64,000 nt of DNA from Fusibacter_C sp942493125 (lineage in GTDB: Bacteria > Bacillota > Clostridia > Peptostreptococcales > Acidaminobacteraceae): positions 1,116,001-1,180,000 of the forward strand of contig OW818667.1 of the NCBI GenBank assembly GCA_942493125.1, written 5' to 3'. Each line of letters starts with the position of its first letter. Position 1 is the first letter of the stretch. This document shows, piece by piece, positions 24,056 to 32,911 of the stretch. A program made the translations under genes and the position numbers. Under the pieces are notes generated by a model that worked only from the letters and a program-made list of their open reading frames with translations, ran no database searches and was not told the DNA's origin.

Positions 24056-25567
24056 TTAGCCACGTTTTGCGCGATAAGGTTTGCCTTTGATTTTTTTTGT
24101 TTCGAAAGCCTTCATGATCATGCCTTCTTTACCATTGAGTATGGTCACTTTTGTTACCGTTTCACGCATTTCGATCTTACCGATGTCAGCACTAGTAACG
24201 CCAGGAATACATCTGATGGCAGCAAGAATGTCACCGCGTTTTAAATTGCTGTTATTCATGCCTGCATTGATCTGAATGGAAGCATCCTGACCTTTGCGAG
24301 CAACTTCTTTAAATCGACGTTTTCCTGTTTGCGCCTCGGCCTCTTTAGAGCGTCTTGCGACGTGACCGCCTTTACAAGGGATTTTGTAGCCCAAGTATTC
24401 CTCCAGCTCGAGGAAACGTTCCATCTCACTTGGTATTACAAGTGTGATGGCGATACCATGTTGATCGACTCGACCTGTACGACCGATTCTATGGACGTAG
24501 TTCTCTGGTTCAAATGGCACACCGTAGTTGATGACATGCGAGATATCCCTAACATGTAACCCTCTTGCGGCCAAGTCCGTGGCAATGAGTATTTTGTAAG
24601 CACCTTTTTTAAATGCTTTTAACGTATCTGTACGAAGGCCTTGATCCATACCACCATGAACTGCACATGTCATGCGATCCCATTTTCTGAGGATTTCAAA
24701 TAAATTATCAACTTGCTCCTGTGTGTTACAGAAAATAATCGTCTTTTTCGGCATCTCATGTTTAATCATCTTTTTCATAAAATCGACTTTTTTAAGGCCA
24801 TCAACAGCATAATAGATCTGATCTATTTTATCCACGGTGAGCACATCGGATTCAATTTCGATGCTCTCTGGATTTTTCATGTACATTTGACTGAGCGTTT
24901 TCACTTCCTCTGGCATCGTTGCAGAAAACAGCAAGGTTACCCGATCTTTTTGAGGCAATTTCGAGATGATCGCTTCAAGTTGTTCTTTAAAGCCCATGAT
25001 AAACATTTCGTCGGCTTCATCTATGACTAAATACTTGATATCATCGAGCTTAACATTTTTATTTTGGATGTGATCCATCATGCGACCTGGCGTTGCCACG
25101 ATGACTTGCGGGTTTTTCTTAAGTTCCTTTCGTTGTACTTCCATAGGCTGTTTGCCGTAAAGGACACAGAAATTCAATGACATGTATTTACCAATGTCGT
25201 ACAGATCTTCTTTTACCTGCATAGCCAATTCTCTAGTCGGTGTCAACACCAATACTTGAGGTTTTTCAAGCGTGTTATCGATTTTTTCTATGATTGGAAT
25301 TCCAAATGCTGCCGTTTTACCACTACCGGTCTGCGACTGGACGATCAAATCCTTATCCGCCATGATGAGTGGAAACGTCTTATGCTGAACCTCAAGAGGG
25401 GTTATAAATCCCAATTCACTGAGCGCTCTCTTAATTTGATTATCTAGTGGATATTCTTTGAATTTCTCCCTTTGTAAAGCGGGCTCTTCTATTTTCGTTT
25501 CAACAGTTTTTTTAATCGTCGGTTTTTTTGTGATTGTTTTGTTGGTGATCGATTTCTTTGTGTTCAT
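24056..25567 (-). CDS. DEAD-box RNA helicase with DbpA-type RNA-binding domain
   Basis: This 503-residue helicase has a Lys/Thr-rich N-terminal extension (about 1-40). The core motifs follow in order: Q motif (LGFITPLEVQ), SQTGSGKTAAF (motif I), PTRELAMQV (Ia), VIDEADEMFIMGF (II), LLFSATMPE (III), IFCNTQEQV (IV), ILIATDLAARGLHV (V) and YVHRIGRTGRVDQHG (VI). The C-terminus (about 430-503) is a DbpA-like RNA-binding fold (RGDILAAIRCIPGVTSADIG), which in DbpA and YxiN directs the helicase to 23S rRNA hairpin 92. A ribosome-assembly role is inferred. GAGGG before ATG 25567 sets the start. Confidence 0.93.
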   Translation of the reverse strand: MNTKKSITNKTITKKPTIKKTVETKIEEPALQREKFKEYPLDNQIKRALSELGFITPLEVQHKTFPLIMADKDLIVQSQTGSGKTAAFGIPIIEKIDNTLEKPQVLVLTPTRELAMQVKEDLYDIGKYMSLNFCVLYGKQPMEVQRKELKKNPQVIVATPGRMMDHIQNKNVKLDDIKYLVIDEADEMFIMGFKEQLEAIISKLPQKDRVTLLFSATMPEEVKTLSQMYMKNPESIEIESDVLTVDKIDQIYYAVDGLKKVDFMKKMIKHEMPKKTIIFCNTQEQVDNLFEILRKWDRMTCAVHGGMDQGLRTDTLKAFKKGAYKILIATDLAARGLHVRDISHVINYGVPFEPENYVHRIGRTGRVDQHGIAITLVIPSEMERFLELEEYLGYKIPCKGGHVARRSKEAEAQTGKRRFKEVARKGQDASIQINAGMNNSNLKRGDILAAIRCIPGVTSADIGKIEMRETVTKVTILNGKEGMIMKAFETKKIKGKPYRAKRG

Positions 25568-25832
25568 TTCTTTACCCTCTTCTCTATGCATCAGCCATCT
25601 TATGATAGCGATATGTATACTCAAACTCTAAGTTTATCACAGTTTCAATTATTATTGTATTTAAAAAGTTTGTTTTCCTAGAATATGAAATAATTATAAC
25701 ATTTATATAAACCTATTTGTTTTAGACTTGATTTAAATTTGGAAAAGAATAAAATAGCTTTATGTGAAAAATGTTTATTAATAAACATGTATTCGAAAAT
25801 CTTAATAGATTAATTGTAACTGGAGGAACATT

Positions 25833-26255
25833 ATGAGCCCATTTGAGAAATTTTTTATCGGAATGACAAAGACATTACAAAAGAAAATAACTATTGACGA
25901 TACTGCATTAAACTATGGCAGTGGTAAAATACTTGATTTATTTGCGACACCAAAGCTCGTTGCATTTATGGTAGAAGCATGCTCGCAACTCATGGATGTG
26001 AAGTTGGCGGATGGTTTTGTTTCTGTTGGAAACAGCTTAGAAGTAGACCACTTTAAACCAACTTTGATTGGCTCAACTGTAACCATTGAGGTGAAAGTTG
26101 TGGGTTATGAAAATGACAAATATCAGATTGATATGGTTGCCTTTGACGAATTCGGTCAAATTGCAGAAGGAAAACATACAAGAAGTATCGTTAACTATGC
26201 AAGCTTAATGCAGAAAGCACGTGAAAGAGAATGTGGTACTGCGGAAGCGGTATAA
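25833..26255 (+). CDS. Hotdog-fold thioesterase, FlK-like
   Basis: This 140-residue protein matches fluoroacetyl-CoA thioesterase-like hotdog proteins. ATPKLVAFMVEACSQLM holds the Thr and Glu of the catalytic site, VGNSLEVDHFKPTLIG holds the His, and AFDEFGQIAEGKHTRSIV closes the fold. Bacterial members are mostly generic acyl-CoA thioesterases; specificity here is unknown. GGAGG before ATG 25833 sets the start. The 265 bases upstream (25568-25832) are strongly AT-rich and hold no gene I can support. Confidence 0.85.
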   Translation: MSPFEKFFIGMTKTLQKKITIDDTALNYGSGKILDLFATPKLVAFMVEACSQLMDVKLADGFVSVGNSLEVDHFKPTLIGSTVTIEVKVVGYENDKYQIDMVAFDEFGQIAEGKHTRSIVNYASLMQKARERECGTAEAV

Positions 26256-26259
26256 ACAA

Positions 26260-26277
26260 GGAAATTGAAACATTTCC
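26260..26277. repeat. Dispersed 18-bp imperfect palindrome, copy 2
   Basis: GGAAATTGAAACATTTCC lies 4 bases after the FlK-like stop codon. It has the same length and arms as 8259-8276 and 32728-32745 but a different centre. Confidence 0.5.
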
Positions 26278-26291
26278 TCAAGCTATATAGT

Positions 26292-26339
26292 AAGGGACTG
26301 GTGCGCATCTAAAACTTGAGATGGCTTCAGTCCCTTTTT
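26292..26339 (+). terminator. Terminator of the FlK-like gene
   Basis: AAGGGACTG (26292-26300) pairs with CAGTCCCTT, with an inner CATCT/AGATG stem and a T-run after it. Confidence 0.8.
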
Positions 26340-26353
26340 GATTGAGGAAAGTA

Positions 26354-26776
26354 TTAGTCGCTTTTTAACTTTTCATAGATTTCTAAATAGGCTCTAAAGA
26401 CGTCAATATCGCCACCTTTATCAGGATGATACTTTTGTGCTAAAACGCGAAAACGCTCTTTAACATCTTGCAACGTCGCCCCTTGTGGCAGTCCAAATAG
26501 CTGCAATAGACTTGGATCAAACAAATTGGAGACTGGTAATCCTAGCTCTTTATAGTGCTTGATATAGACTGAAAAAAAGAAATCCTCAAAGACAGACTTT
26601 CTTTCAAAAGCACTCATATGACTTAGAGACTCAAGGCTGTATGTCCCTTTATCGGTGAAAAAAGTATCCCAAACAAGCGCGAAAGGGCGCTTGGACATTT
26701 GACCATATTCTGTTCGAATCTCTATCTCTCGCTTTTTGAGGTCGCGAATCTTTCTCTTGAGTGTGTCCTTGTCCAT
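26354..26776 (-). CDS. J-domain protein with C-terminal J-domain
   Basis: This 140-residue protein has a charged coiled-coil start (KRKIRDLKKREIEIRTEYGQM) and a middle region of unknown fold. A J-domain ends the protein (about 90-140): TLQDVKERFRVLAQKYHPDKGG, with the HPD triad that stimulates DnaK ATPase. J-domains are usually N-terminal, so the placement is unusual. The partner is presumably cytoplasmic DnaK; what it delivers is unknown. AGGTG before ATG 26776 sets the start. It is followed 26 bases upstream by the VOC gene, in the same direction. Confidence 0.85.
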   Translation of the reverse strand: MDKDTLKRKIRDLKKREIEIRTEYGQMSKRPFALVWDTFFTDKGTYSLESLSHMSAFERKSVFEDFFFSVYIKHYKELGLPVSNLFDPSLLQLFGLPQGATLQDVKERFRVLAQKYHPDKGGDIDVFRAYLEIYEKLKSD

Positions 26777-26802
26777 TTTGCACCTACTTGCATCTATAAT
26801 TG

Positions 26803-27174
26803 TTATCTGTGTTGATCGATCATAATTTGATTGCCATCTGGATCTTCAATCACAAAACGACCAGGACCTTCTGTATTGGGTTTTACTTCAGCAATAATAG
26901 GAATGCCTTTTGCGCGTAATGCTTCTTGTAATTGGCGAACGTCATCAAATGGATCGACTGCTTTAGCCTCATTGTCCCAACCTGGATTAAATGTTAGGAT
27001 GTTCTTTTCGATCATGTCTTGGAACAATCCAATGACGACTTCATCATGCTTCATAATCAACCATTTTTGTTCCAATTCACCGTGATAGACAGTAAATCCA
27101 AGTTTTTCATAAAATGCTTTTGAAACATTCAAGTCATTCACGCGCAAGCTTAAGGAAAATGCACCTAATTTCAT
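26803..27174 (-). CDS. VOC-superfamily (glyoxalase/bleomycin-resistance) protein
   Basis: This 123-residue protein has the beta-alpha-beta-beta-beta repeats of the vicinal-oxygen-chelate fold: LGAFSLSLRVNDLNVSKAFYEKLGF at the start and GPGRFVIEDPDGNQIMIDQH at the end. It may be a metal enzyme or a ligand-binding protein; likely metal residues are not all obvious. TTGGAGG before ATG 27174 sets the start, rather than the in-frame 27204. It is divergent from the diaminopropionate lyase gene. Confidence 0.88.
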   Translation of the reverse strand: MKLGAFSLSLRVNDLNVSKAFYEKLGFTVYHGELEQKWLIMKHDEVVIGLFQDMIEKNILTFNPGWDNEAKAVDPFDDVRQLQEALRAKGIPIIAEVKPNTEGPGRFVIEDPDGNQIMIDQHR

Positions 27175-27321
27175 ATAATCACCTCCAAAATAATCATTAA
27201 ACAATTTCGGTTAATATAAGTATAACATATTCTCGCATCGTTGATAACGGGCCTAGACGCATCGGCGGATTTGCACTACAATAGTCACATAAACCATTAT
27301 GAAAAAGGAGTTGTCAAGAAA

Positions 27322-28518
27322 ATGATTGAATATCAACAGAATCTGCACGTGCAAAGGTCGGATTTAAGTACCGATGTAAGCATCTTAGAAAAAACGACCA
27401 TCGATGCTGTCAGAAATTTTCATAAATGCTTCCCACAGTATAAAGAAACGCCACTCCATAATCTAAAGGATTTGGCAACTTCGTATGGCGTAGAAGCGAT
27501 TTATGTCAAAGACGAATCTCACAGATTTGGACTCAATGCCTTTAAAGTTCTCGGAGGCGCTTATGCCATCGGCAAGTATTTAGCGGGACAACTTGATATG
27601 CCTATTGAAAACTTGTCTTTAGATTATTTAAAATCCGAAGCTGTCAAAGAGAAACTTGGCACTTTAACTTTTGTCACGGCAACCGATGGCAACCACGGCC
27701 GCGGCATCGCTTGGGCTGCTCGAGAACTAGGTCATAAATCTGTCGTTTACATGCCTAAAGGGTCTTCACAATTAAGACTTGAAAACATACTTGCTGAGGG
27801 CGCTGAGGCATCAATTACAGATCTCAACTACGACGATGCGGTGCGACTCGCAAATCAATACGCTGAGGACACTGGTGCCATTTTGATCCAGGACAGCTCT
27901 TGGCCTGGTTACGAAGAAATTCCCAAATGGATTATTCAAGGATATGCAACACTGACGGATGAAGCGATTGAACAGATTGAGAGACTTAAGTTTAATAGAC
28001 CGACGCATGTTTTCTTGCAAGCCGGAGTAGGTTCTTTTGCCAGCAGTGTCCTCGGTTATTTCACAGCACTATACGGTGCAGAAAGACCTATTTCAGTTAT
28101 CGTAGAACCAAATGAGGCTGCTTGTATTTTTAAGTCTGCGCAAATCGGTGATGGCTTACCTCATAACGTAACAGGATTTATGCCTACGATTATGGCAGGT
28201 CTTGCTTGTGGTGAACCAAGCATGGTTTCATGGGACATCTTGAGAGACTATGCCGATATGTACCTTTCGTGTGATGACTATATCACAGAACTTGGCATGC
28301 AAATCCTCGCCAGTCCTATTGGTTCAGATCCAAAAATAGTCTCCGGTGAATCTGGCGCTGTTGGCATGGGCGTCTTGGAAATTCTTATAAAAGATTCAAA
28401 GTATCACGAACTTGCGCAACTGTTGAAACTCAATTCAAATTCTAGTATTCTGATAATCAGTACTGAAGGTGATACAGATCCAATCAATTTCAAAAAAATC
28501 ATTGAAAAAACACTTTAA
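27322..28518 (+). CDS. Diaminopropionate ammonia-lyase
   Basis: This 398-residue PLP enzyme of fold type II splits 2,3-diaminopropionate (and often D-serine) to pyruvate and ammonia. KDESHRFGLNAFKVLGGAYA carries the PLP-binding Lys (about 75). FVTATDGNHGRGIAWAAREL is the phosphate-site signature, and VEPNEAACIFKSAQIGDG and SGESGAVGMGVLEIL complete the family pattern. Length equals that of the E. coli enzyme (YgeX/DpaL). AAGGAG supports ATG 27322; an earlier in-frame start at 27241 has no site. A cyclophilin lipoprotein gene follows after 14 bases. Confidence 0.92.
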   Translation: MIEYQQNLHVQRSDLSTDVSILEKTTIDAVRNFHKCFPQYKETPLHNLKDLATSYGVEAIYVKDESHRFGLNAFKVLGGAYAIGKYLAGQLDMPIENLSLDYLKSEAVKEKLGTLTFVTATDGNHGRGIAWAARELGHKSVVYMPKGSSQLRLENILAEGAEASITDLNYDDAVRLANQYAEDTGAILIQDSSWPGYEEIPKWIIQGYATLTDEAIEQIERLKFNRPTHVFLQAGVGSFASSVLGYFTALYGAERPISVIVEPNEAACIFKSAQIGDGLPHNVTGFMPTIMAGLACGEPSMVSWDILRDYADMYLSCDDYITELGMQILASPIGSDPKIVSGESGAVGMGVLEILIKDSKYHELAQLLKLNSNSSILIISTEGDTDPINFKKIIEKTL

Positions 28519-28532
28519 TGGAGGCTCAACAC

Positions 28533-29183
28533 ATGCGTCAAATTCCGTTTATCAAATCAAAACTCATTGCTTTTTCAATGCTCATGATCGTCATGATCAT
28601 CACAGTAAGCTGTACACAGGTAGCCACTTCTGTAGAAGTTGATGCTTCCGCGATCGATACGGCGAAATCGCCAGTCGCCATCATCACACTTGATACTGAT
28701 GAAGTGATTAAAGTGTCATTACTACCGGATATTGCCCCTAATACAGTCAACAATTTCATTGCTCTCAGTGAAGAAGGATTTTATGATGGTCTGATTTTCC
28801 ATCGCGTCATTGAAGGATTTATGATCCAGGGCGGCGACCCGCTTGGAACGGGTATGGGTGGTCCGGATTATACAATAAAAGGCGAATTTAATGAAAATGG
28901 TTTTTCAAATGGGTTAAAACACACCCGTGGTGTTATCTCCATGGCCAGATCGCGCGATATGGATTCGGCTGGATCACAGTTTTTTATCATGCACAAGGAT
29001 TCAGATACACTTGATGGCAAATATGCCAGCTTTGGCTTTGTAACGGAAGGCATTGAAATCGTCGATAGAATCGCCCTTGTTAAAGTGGATAGAAACGATA
29101 AACCACTCGAACCGATAGTGATCAAAAGTATTGAGATCGAACTTAACGGTTATGAACCCGCTCTATTAGAAACCATCGAGTAA
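28533..29183 (+). CDS. Cyclophilin-type peptidyl-prolyl isomerase, lipoprotein
   Basis: This 216-residue exported isomerase starts at ATG 28533, with GGAGG eight bases upstream. Residues 1-27 are a lipoprotein signal peptide ending in a lipobox-like ITVSC. The cyclophilin domain (about 48-205) shows NTVNNFIALSEEGFYDGLIF, HRVIEGFMIQGGDP and GSQFFIMHKDSDTLDGKYA, which include the catalytic Arg and the Phe/Met/Gln pocket. It would assist folding of secreted proteins outside the membrane. It is likely co-transcribed with the lyase gene, although no functional link is evident. Confidence 0.9.
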   Translation: MRQIPFIKSKLIAFSMLMIVMIITVSCTQVATSVEVDASAIDTAKSPVAIITLDTDEVIKVSLLPDIAPNTVNNFIALSEEGFYDGLIFHRVIEGFMIQGGDPLGTGMGGPDYTIKGEFNENGFSNGLKHTRGVISMARSRDMDSAGSQFFIMHKDSDTLDGKYASFGFVTEGIEIVDRIALVKVDRNDKPLEPIVIKSIEIELNGYEPALLETIE

Positions 29184-29187
29184 ATGA

Positions 29188-29207
29188 GGAAATTGCATTC
29201 GAATTTT
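29188..29207. repeat. Dispersed palindrome element, half-conserved copy
   Basis: GGAAATTGCATTCGAATTTT follows the cyclophilin stop by 4 bases. The left half (GGAAATTGCAT) is identical to the 32728-32745 copy; the right half has drifted. Confidence 0.4.
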
Positions 29208-29233
29208 CACAAATGAAATCGGTGTAAATAAAG

Positions 29234-29274
29234 AAACCAACCCAAAATGCGCAGGCATCTGAGGTTGGTTTTTT
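29234..29274. terminator. Bidirectional terminator, cyclophilin / DUF4153
   Basis: AAACCAACC (29234-29242) pairs with GGTTGGTTT followed by T residues. It separates two convergent genes. Confidence 0.8.
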
Positions 29275-29279
29275 GACGT

Positions 29280-31136
29280 TTATGGCTTTTCATATAGGTA
29301 GATGTCGTTAAGACCTATCCAATAATTGATTCGATCTTGTTGGTTGTCAATATTGATGTCCACTTGACTGAATACTAGCATGACACGTATTTCCTGAGTA
29401 TCTATGACTAGCGTCATATCGTCTTGTGTCGCTTGAACTTGACCTTGTCTGCCTGGTGGGTATTTGATGAGTATGGCATCAAGGTATGCGTTTAGATCTT
29501 GGTCGACGAGTATGTTGCCATCACGCACAATCTTTAAGGCAGGCACGTTATCGCCTTTTCCTACGATCCAGTCGATCAGGTATTCGCCTTGTTCTCCGTC
29601 AATCGTTGCCGACATTTGATCGCCCTCTTTAAACACTTGCATTTTTATGGACCAAGTGTATTCCTCAATATTAAGTGTTGCATTTGGCAGGGTTAAATAG
29701 GTTCCAGTATAAGGTTCATTGATGCCCCAATCGTTAGTTGGCCAAACTTGTTCAAATCCTAGTCTTGATAAAAATGTCACCTGAGAATTTAAATCCCGAT
29801 CAAACCACGTCGGCAATTTTGCATCTTGTGCATTCGCCAAGAACATCACCGAATCGGTTATCGCTTCTTTTTTATCAATCGTTGGGTCAATGGCTGCAGG
29901 TACGATTTGCCCATCCACCAACATGCCTTCTTCAATCAGAAGCGACTCCAAGCGGTTGCTTTGTGAAGTCACCGGTAGTGCATGATACCCCACAAATGGC
30001 ATGACTGCCACTATGGCCATCAAACAAAGGATCATCGCGATGATAGGCTCTGCTTTTGCCTTTTTGAGTATCAACAACACCGCTGCCGAAACAGCTATGA
30101 GCCACACAATCAAAAATGAATACTCCATAGTCTTGATGCCAAATTTATCAATTTGAACAAAGATTGCCCAAGCTTCAATTGCAAGAATGATCAATGCTGC
30201 AATTGGAAAGAAATTTCTGTAAAATTTTGCAAGACCATTTTCATGATGCGTCACCATGATATATAACCAAAGACCACCTGCTGCATAGCCGGTAGCAATG
30301 CCAGACAATTGACTGAAAGGAACACTGAGTCCAGAAAACACAGTCCTTCCGACCCATAATAGCAATACCGCTGTCATGGCTAATGCAATTGGTACCATGA
30401 TGTAACTAAACAATATTTCTGCAAATCTTGGTTGCTTCTGAACGACTTCACGCCTTTCATCCACATGGTCTTTGGTAAAGTCCGGAAAATAACCGACAAA
30501 GATCGTAAAAGCAAAGAAACCCGTCAGCGTCCCAATATATTCGTACACTTTCACACTCATGTCGTTATATAAAAGTGCCTGTATAGCGCCAGCCACCGCA
30601 GACGCACCGCCCATGATGACCATGCCATATAACCAAGCGGTAAAGAAAGCTTTATGCGTCATGAAAAATGCATGAGAGAAATCCGATTGGTCCTTCTTCT
30701 GTCCAGCAAGTAAGATGAAAGCTATGAAACTGACGACGATCGCCGCTGTGACACGAGCTATAGCTAGGTTGGAAAGTCTTGTGCTTCTCGCGACATCCAA
30801 ACCTTCAGAATATAAACCAAACGTATATAACAAAAGAAACGTTATTAATGCGATGACGAGACTCAGCACGTTGGCGATCAAAAATGGATTTTTGCCATCA
30901 AATCTACTTTTTGCGGCAGTAATAGCAGCTAAACTAAAGATAGCGCCAAAGGCAAATGTCCAATGTAGACAATTAAATAGAAAATTATAAGCTTCTTGCT
31001 CTGGCCAATCAAGCTGTATGCGAACCATAGTAACCACGGAAAATGCAAAGGCGAAAGCAATAGTGGCAGGATAGGTTTCAAACGCTTTGATTGCCCCAAT
31101 AACAATTTGTTTGATTGATCGAGTAAAAGCATTCAT
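29280..31136 (-). CDS. DUF4153 domain membrane protein
   Basis: This 618-residue protein has about ten to twelve membrane segments in residues 20-400. An extracytoplasmic C-terminal region of about 200 residues follows. FETYPATIAFAFAFSVVTMVRI and SHAFFMTHKAFFTAWLYG fit DUF4153. The C-terminal part has the YLTLPNATLNIEEYTWSI and YWIGLNDIYLYE landmarks of the same family. Function unknown; homologues are often near cell-envelope or two-component genes. GGAGG before ATG 31136 sets the start. It is a single gene. Confidence 0.85.
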   Translation of the reverse strand: MNAFTRSIKQIVIGAIKAFETYPATIAFAFAFSVVTMVRIQLDWPEQEAYNFLFNCLHWTFAFGAIFSLAAITAAKSRFDGKNPFLIANVLSLVIALITFLLLYTFGLYSEGLDVARSTRLSNLAIARVTAAIVVSFIAFILLAGQKKDQSDFSHAFFMTHKAFFTAWLYGMVIMGGASAVAGAIQALLYNDMSVKVYEYIGTLTGFFAFTIFVGYFPDFTKDHVDERREVVQKQPRFAEILFSYIMVPIALAMTAVLLLWVGRTVFSGLSVPFSQLSGIATGYAAGGLWLYIMVTHHENGLAKFYRNFFPIAALIILAIEAWAIFVQIDKFGIKTMEYSFLIVWLIAVSAAVLLILKKAKAEPIIAMILCLMAIVAVMPFVGYHALPVTSQSNRLESLLIEEGMLVDGQIVPAAIDPTIDKKEAITDSVMFLANAQDAKLPTWFDRDLNSQVTFLSRLGFEQVWPTNDWGINEPYTGTYLTLPNATLNIEEYTWSIKMQVFKEGDQMSATIDGEQGEYLIDWIVGKGDNVPALKIVRDGNILVDQDLNAYLDAILIKYPPGRQGQVQATQDDMTLVIDTQEIRVMLVFSQVDINIDNQQDRINYWIGLNDIYLYEKP

Positions 31137-31190
31137 AAGTGTACCTCCAATTGGTTCTATGTCTTATTTATACCCTTTTCAGCTCTAAAA

Positions 31191-31229
31191 CAACGAAAAG
31201 TCGCCGGATTCCAATCCTCGGCGACTTTT
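31191..31229 (-). terminator. Terminator of the ttcA-like gene
   Basis: AAAAGTCGCCG-ATT pairs with AAT-CGGCGACTTTT, followed on the minus strand by CGTTGTTTT. Confidence 0.8.
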
Positions 31230-31241
31230 GTATGACGTGAT

Positions 31242-32117
31242 TTACACGTCAATTTTATTGTAGTTATCCAAAAAGTTGAATTTATCGCCACCCTTTTGCC
31301 AGCCAACGACACAGTCCATCTGAACATTGTGAGCAGACTTCATGATGCATTTGTCCACATCTGGATGAATCTTTTTTAACGTGGCAATTAGTTCTTTCAT
31401 CTCACGTCGTTTACTTGACGTTTTTTTAGCTGCGACGACGCAACCACAATTCATAGGCGTTAAGCCTGTATAATTTATAAATTGCTTGATGTGTTCTTCA
31501 TGCACATAATAAAGGGGTCTTATGAGTTCAAGCCCTTCATAATTATCAGATTTGAGTCTTGGCATCATCGTCTTTGTCATACCTGCGTAGAAGATATTCA
31601 TGAGCTGCGTCTCAATCACATCGTCAAAATGATGACCCAGTGCCAGTTTATTGCACCCAAGTTCCTGTGCCTTTGAATAGAGTGTGCCTCTTCTCATCTT
31701 AGCACACAGGTAACAAGGATAATCGTTTGAAATTTTGTCTACCACTTCGAAGATCTTTGCATCAAAGTAAGTAATCGGTATATTAAGATGTTTGCAATTT
31801 TCTTTTATAAGGGCTTCGTTTGCTGGTATATAGCCCGGATTCATTGCTAAATACTCTATTTCAAACTTGACATCGCCATGCTTTTGAAGCTCCTGTAACA
31901 GCTTACAAAGTAGTAAGCTATCTTTACCACCTGATACGCCAATGCCGATTCGATCGCCTTCTTCAACCAACTTAAACTCTTTCACAGCTTTGATGAAACG
32001 CGTCCAAATCGTCTTTCTATACTTTGTGATGAGACTTCTTTCGATGGTTTCAACTGTTTTTAGTGGCTCATTTGAAAACACCAATTCACAGCCACTTCCC
32101 ATAACACTTTCTTTCAT
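31242..32117 (-). CDS. TtcA-family tRNA thiolation ATPase
   Basis: This 291-residue PP-loop enzyme has the adenylation loop GIGVSGGKDSLLL (about 57-69), a CxxC pair PCYLCAKMRRG (about 133-136), a further Cys in MNCGCVV, and ALGHHFDDVIETQLMNIFY. In TtcA these Cys bind an iron-sulfur cluster, and the enzyme makes 2-thiocytidine at position 32 of tRNA. The fit is good, though Firmicute homologues may thiolate another base or tRNA. AGGAG before ATG 32117 sets the start. It has its own terminator. Confidence 0.85.
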   Translation of the reverse strand: MKESVMGSGCELVFSNEPLKTVETIERSLITKYRKTIWTRFIKAVKEFKLVEEGDRIGIGVSGGKDSLLLCKLLQELQKHGDVKFEIEYLAMNPGYIPANEALIKENCKHLNIPITYFDAKIFEVVDKISNDYPCYLCAKMRRGTLYSKAQELGCNKLALGHHFDDVIETQLMNIFYAGMTKTMMPRLKSDNYEGLELIRPLYYVHEEHIKQFINYTGLTPMNCGCVVAAKKTSSKRREMKELIATLKKIHPDVDKCIMKSAHNVQMDCVVGWQKGGDKFNFLDNYNKIDV

Positions 32118-32148
32118 TTAAACTCCTATATGCATCCATATTCTTTCT

Positions 32149-32178
32149 CAAAAAAATCAAGGGGGCTATCCCCTTGAT
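32149..32178 (-). terminator. Terminator of the 32247-32711 membrane-protein gene
   Basis: ATCAAGGGG (32156-32164) pairs with CCCCTTGAT (32170-32178), followed by TTTTTTT on the minus strand. Confidence 0.85.
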
Positions 32179-32246
32179 CATGGTTCAATGACTTTTATAT
32201 TTTATAGGCTTTCATCTTGATTTGCAAGATGAGAAATACACGCCGC

Positions 32247-32711
32247 TTAATTCTGTGGACCACGTTTTACGATTAACGTGCTAAATTCTTGTTTGAATGA
32301 ACGAATCATCCAAATACAGATTAAAGATTGTAATGCATATTTGATACTATCCAAATAGCCTATATTTGAAATGAAATTATCGATTACAATATTTAAAATT
32401 TGTGCCACCATTTCACTTACGATTTCAGACGTTAAAAAAATGACGATGAATATAAAGCTCGTCAATAATGACTGTATCAAATTCAGCTTGAAGAATTTGT
32501 AATTTAACATAAATGTGAGTAGAACCAAATACAGGAGTTTTAGAAAATCTGGTAGAATAAAATAAGCCAAAAACAACCCTATATAAATCACTGTGAACTT
32601 GACTTTATCAGTAATAATATGTGATTTATGTGTCAACTGCCAAAGTACATAAGGCAATATGACAAAACCCAATATGCCTTGGAATATATTGCTTAGTATT
32701 GCGTCGTTCAT
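32247..32711 (-). CDS. Polytopic membrane protein resembling an AgrC-type sensor domain without kinase
   Basis: This 154-residue protein has five or six closely spaced hydrophobic helices, for example ILGFVILPYVLWQL, VIYIGLFLAYFIL, LLYLVLLTFML and SLLTSFIFIVIFL. It resembles the membrane sensor half of AgrC/GHKL kinases (helix pattern, FFKLNLIQSLL loop). It stops after the membrane region (SFKQEFSTLIVKRGPQN), and no kinase follows. It could be a truncated sensor, a decoy or an unrelated membrane protein. GTGAGG six bases before ATG 32711 sets the start. It stands alone with a good terminator, and a copy of the 18-bp palindrome lies just upstream. Confidence 0.65.
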   Translation of the reverse strand: MNDAILSNIFQGILGFVILPYVLWQLTHKSHIITDKVKFTVIYIGLFLAYFILPDFLKLLYLVLLTFMLNYKFFKLNLIQSLLTSFIFIVIFLTSEIVSEMVAQILNIVIDNFISNIGYLDSIKYALQSLICIWMIRSFKQEFSTLIVKRGPQN

Positions 32712-32727
32712 AGATTTCCTCACTTAT

Positions 32728-32745
32728 GGAAATTGCATAATTTCC
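32728..32745. repeat. Dispersed 18-bp imperfect palindrome, best copy
   Basis: GGAAATTGCATAATTTCC is the clearest member of the family: GGAAATT and AATTTCC arms around a short centre. It lies 17 bases upstream of the membrane-protein start at 32711. Confidence 0.6.
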
Positions 32746-32848
32746 TTATTTAATTTTTTATCATGCATCCACCTTATCATAACACTTAATTAAATGATAG
32801 TAAAAAAGAGTCCATGATCGGATGATATATGTCAAAATTTATATTATA

Positions 32849-32857
32849 TGTTATAAT
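32849..32857 (+). promoter_or_regulatory. Extended -10 promoter of the GGDEF gene
   Basis: TGTTATAAT is a consensus extended -10 element, about 55 bases before the GTG start at 32912. Confidence 0.6.
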
Positions 32858-32911
32858 TGTATGACTAATTGAACAATGATATTCATTTTATGAAAAGGTG
32901 GTGAACGATAC

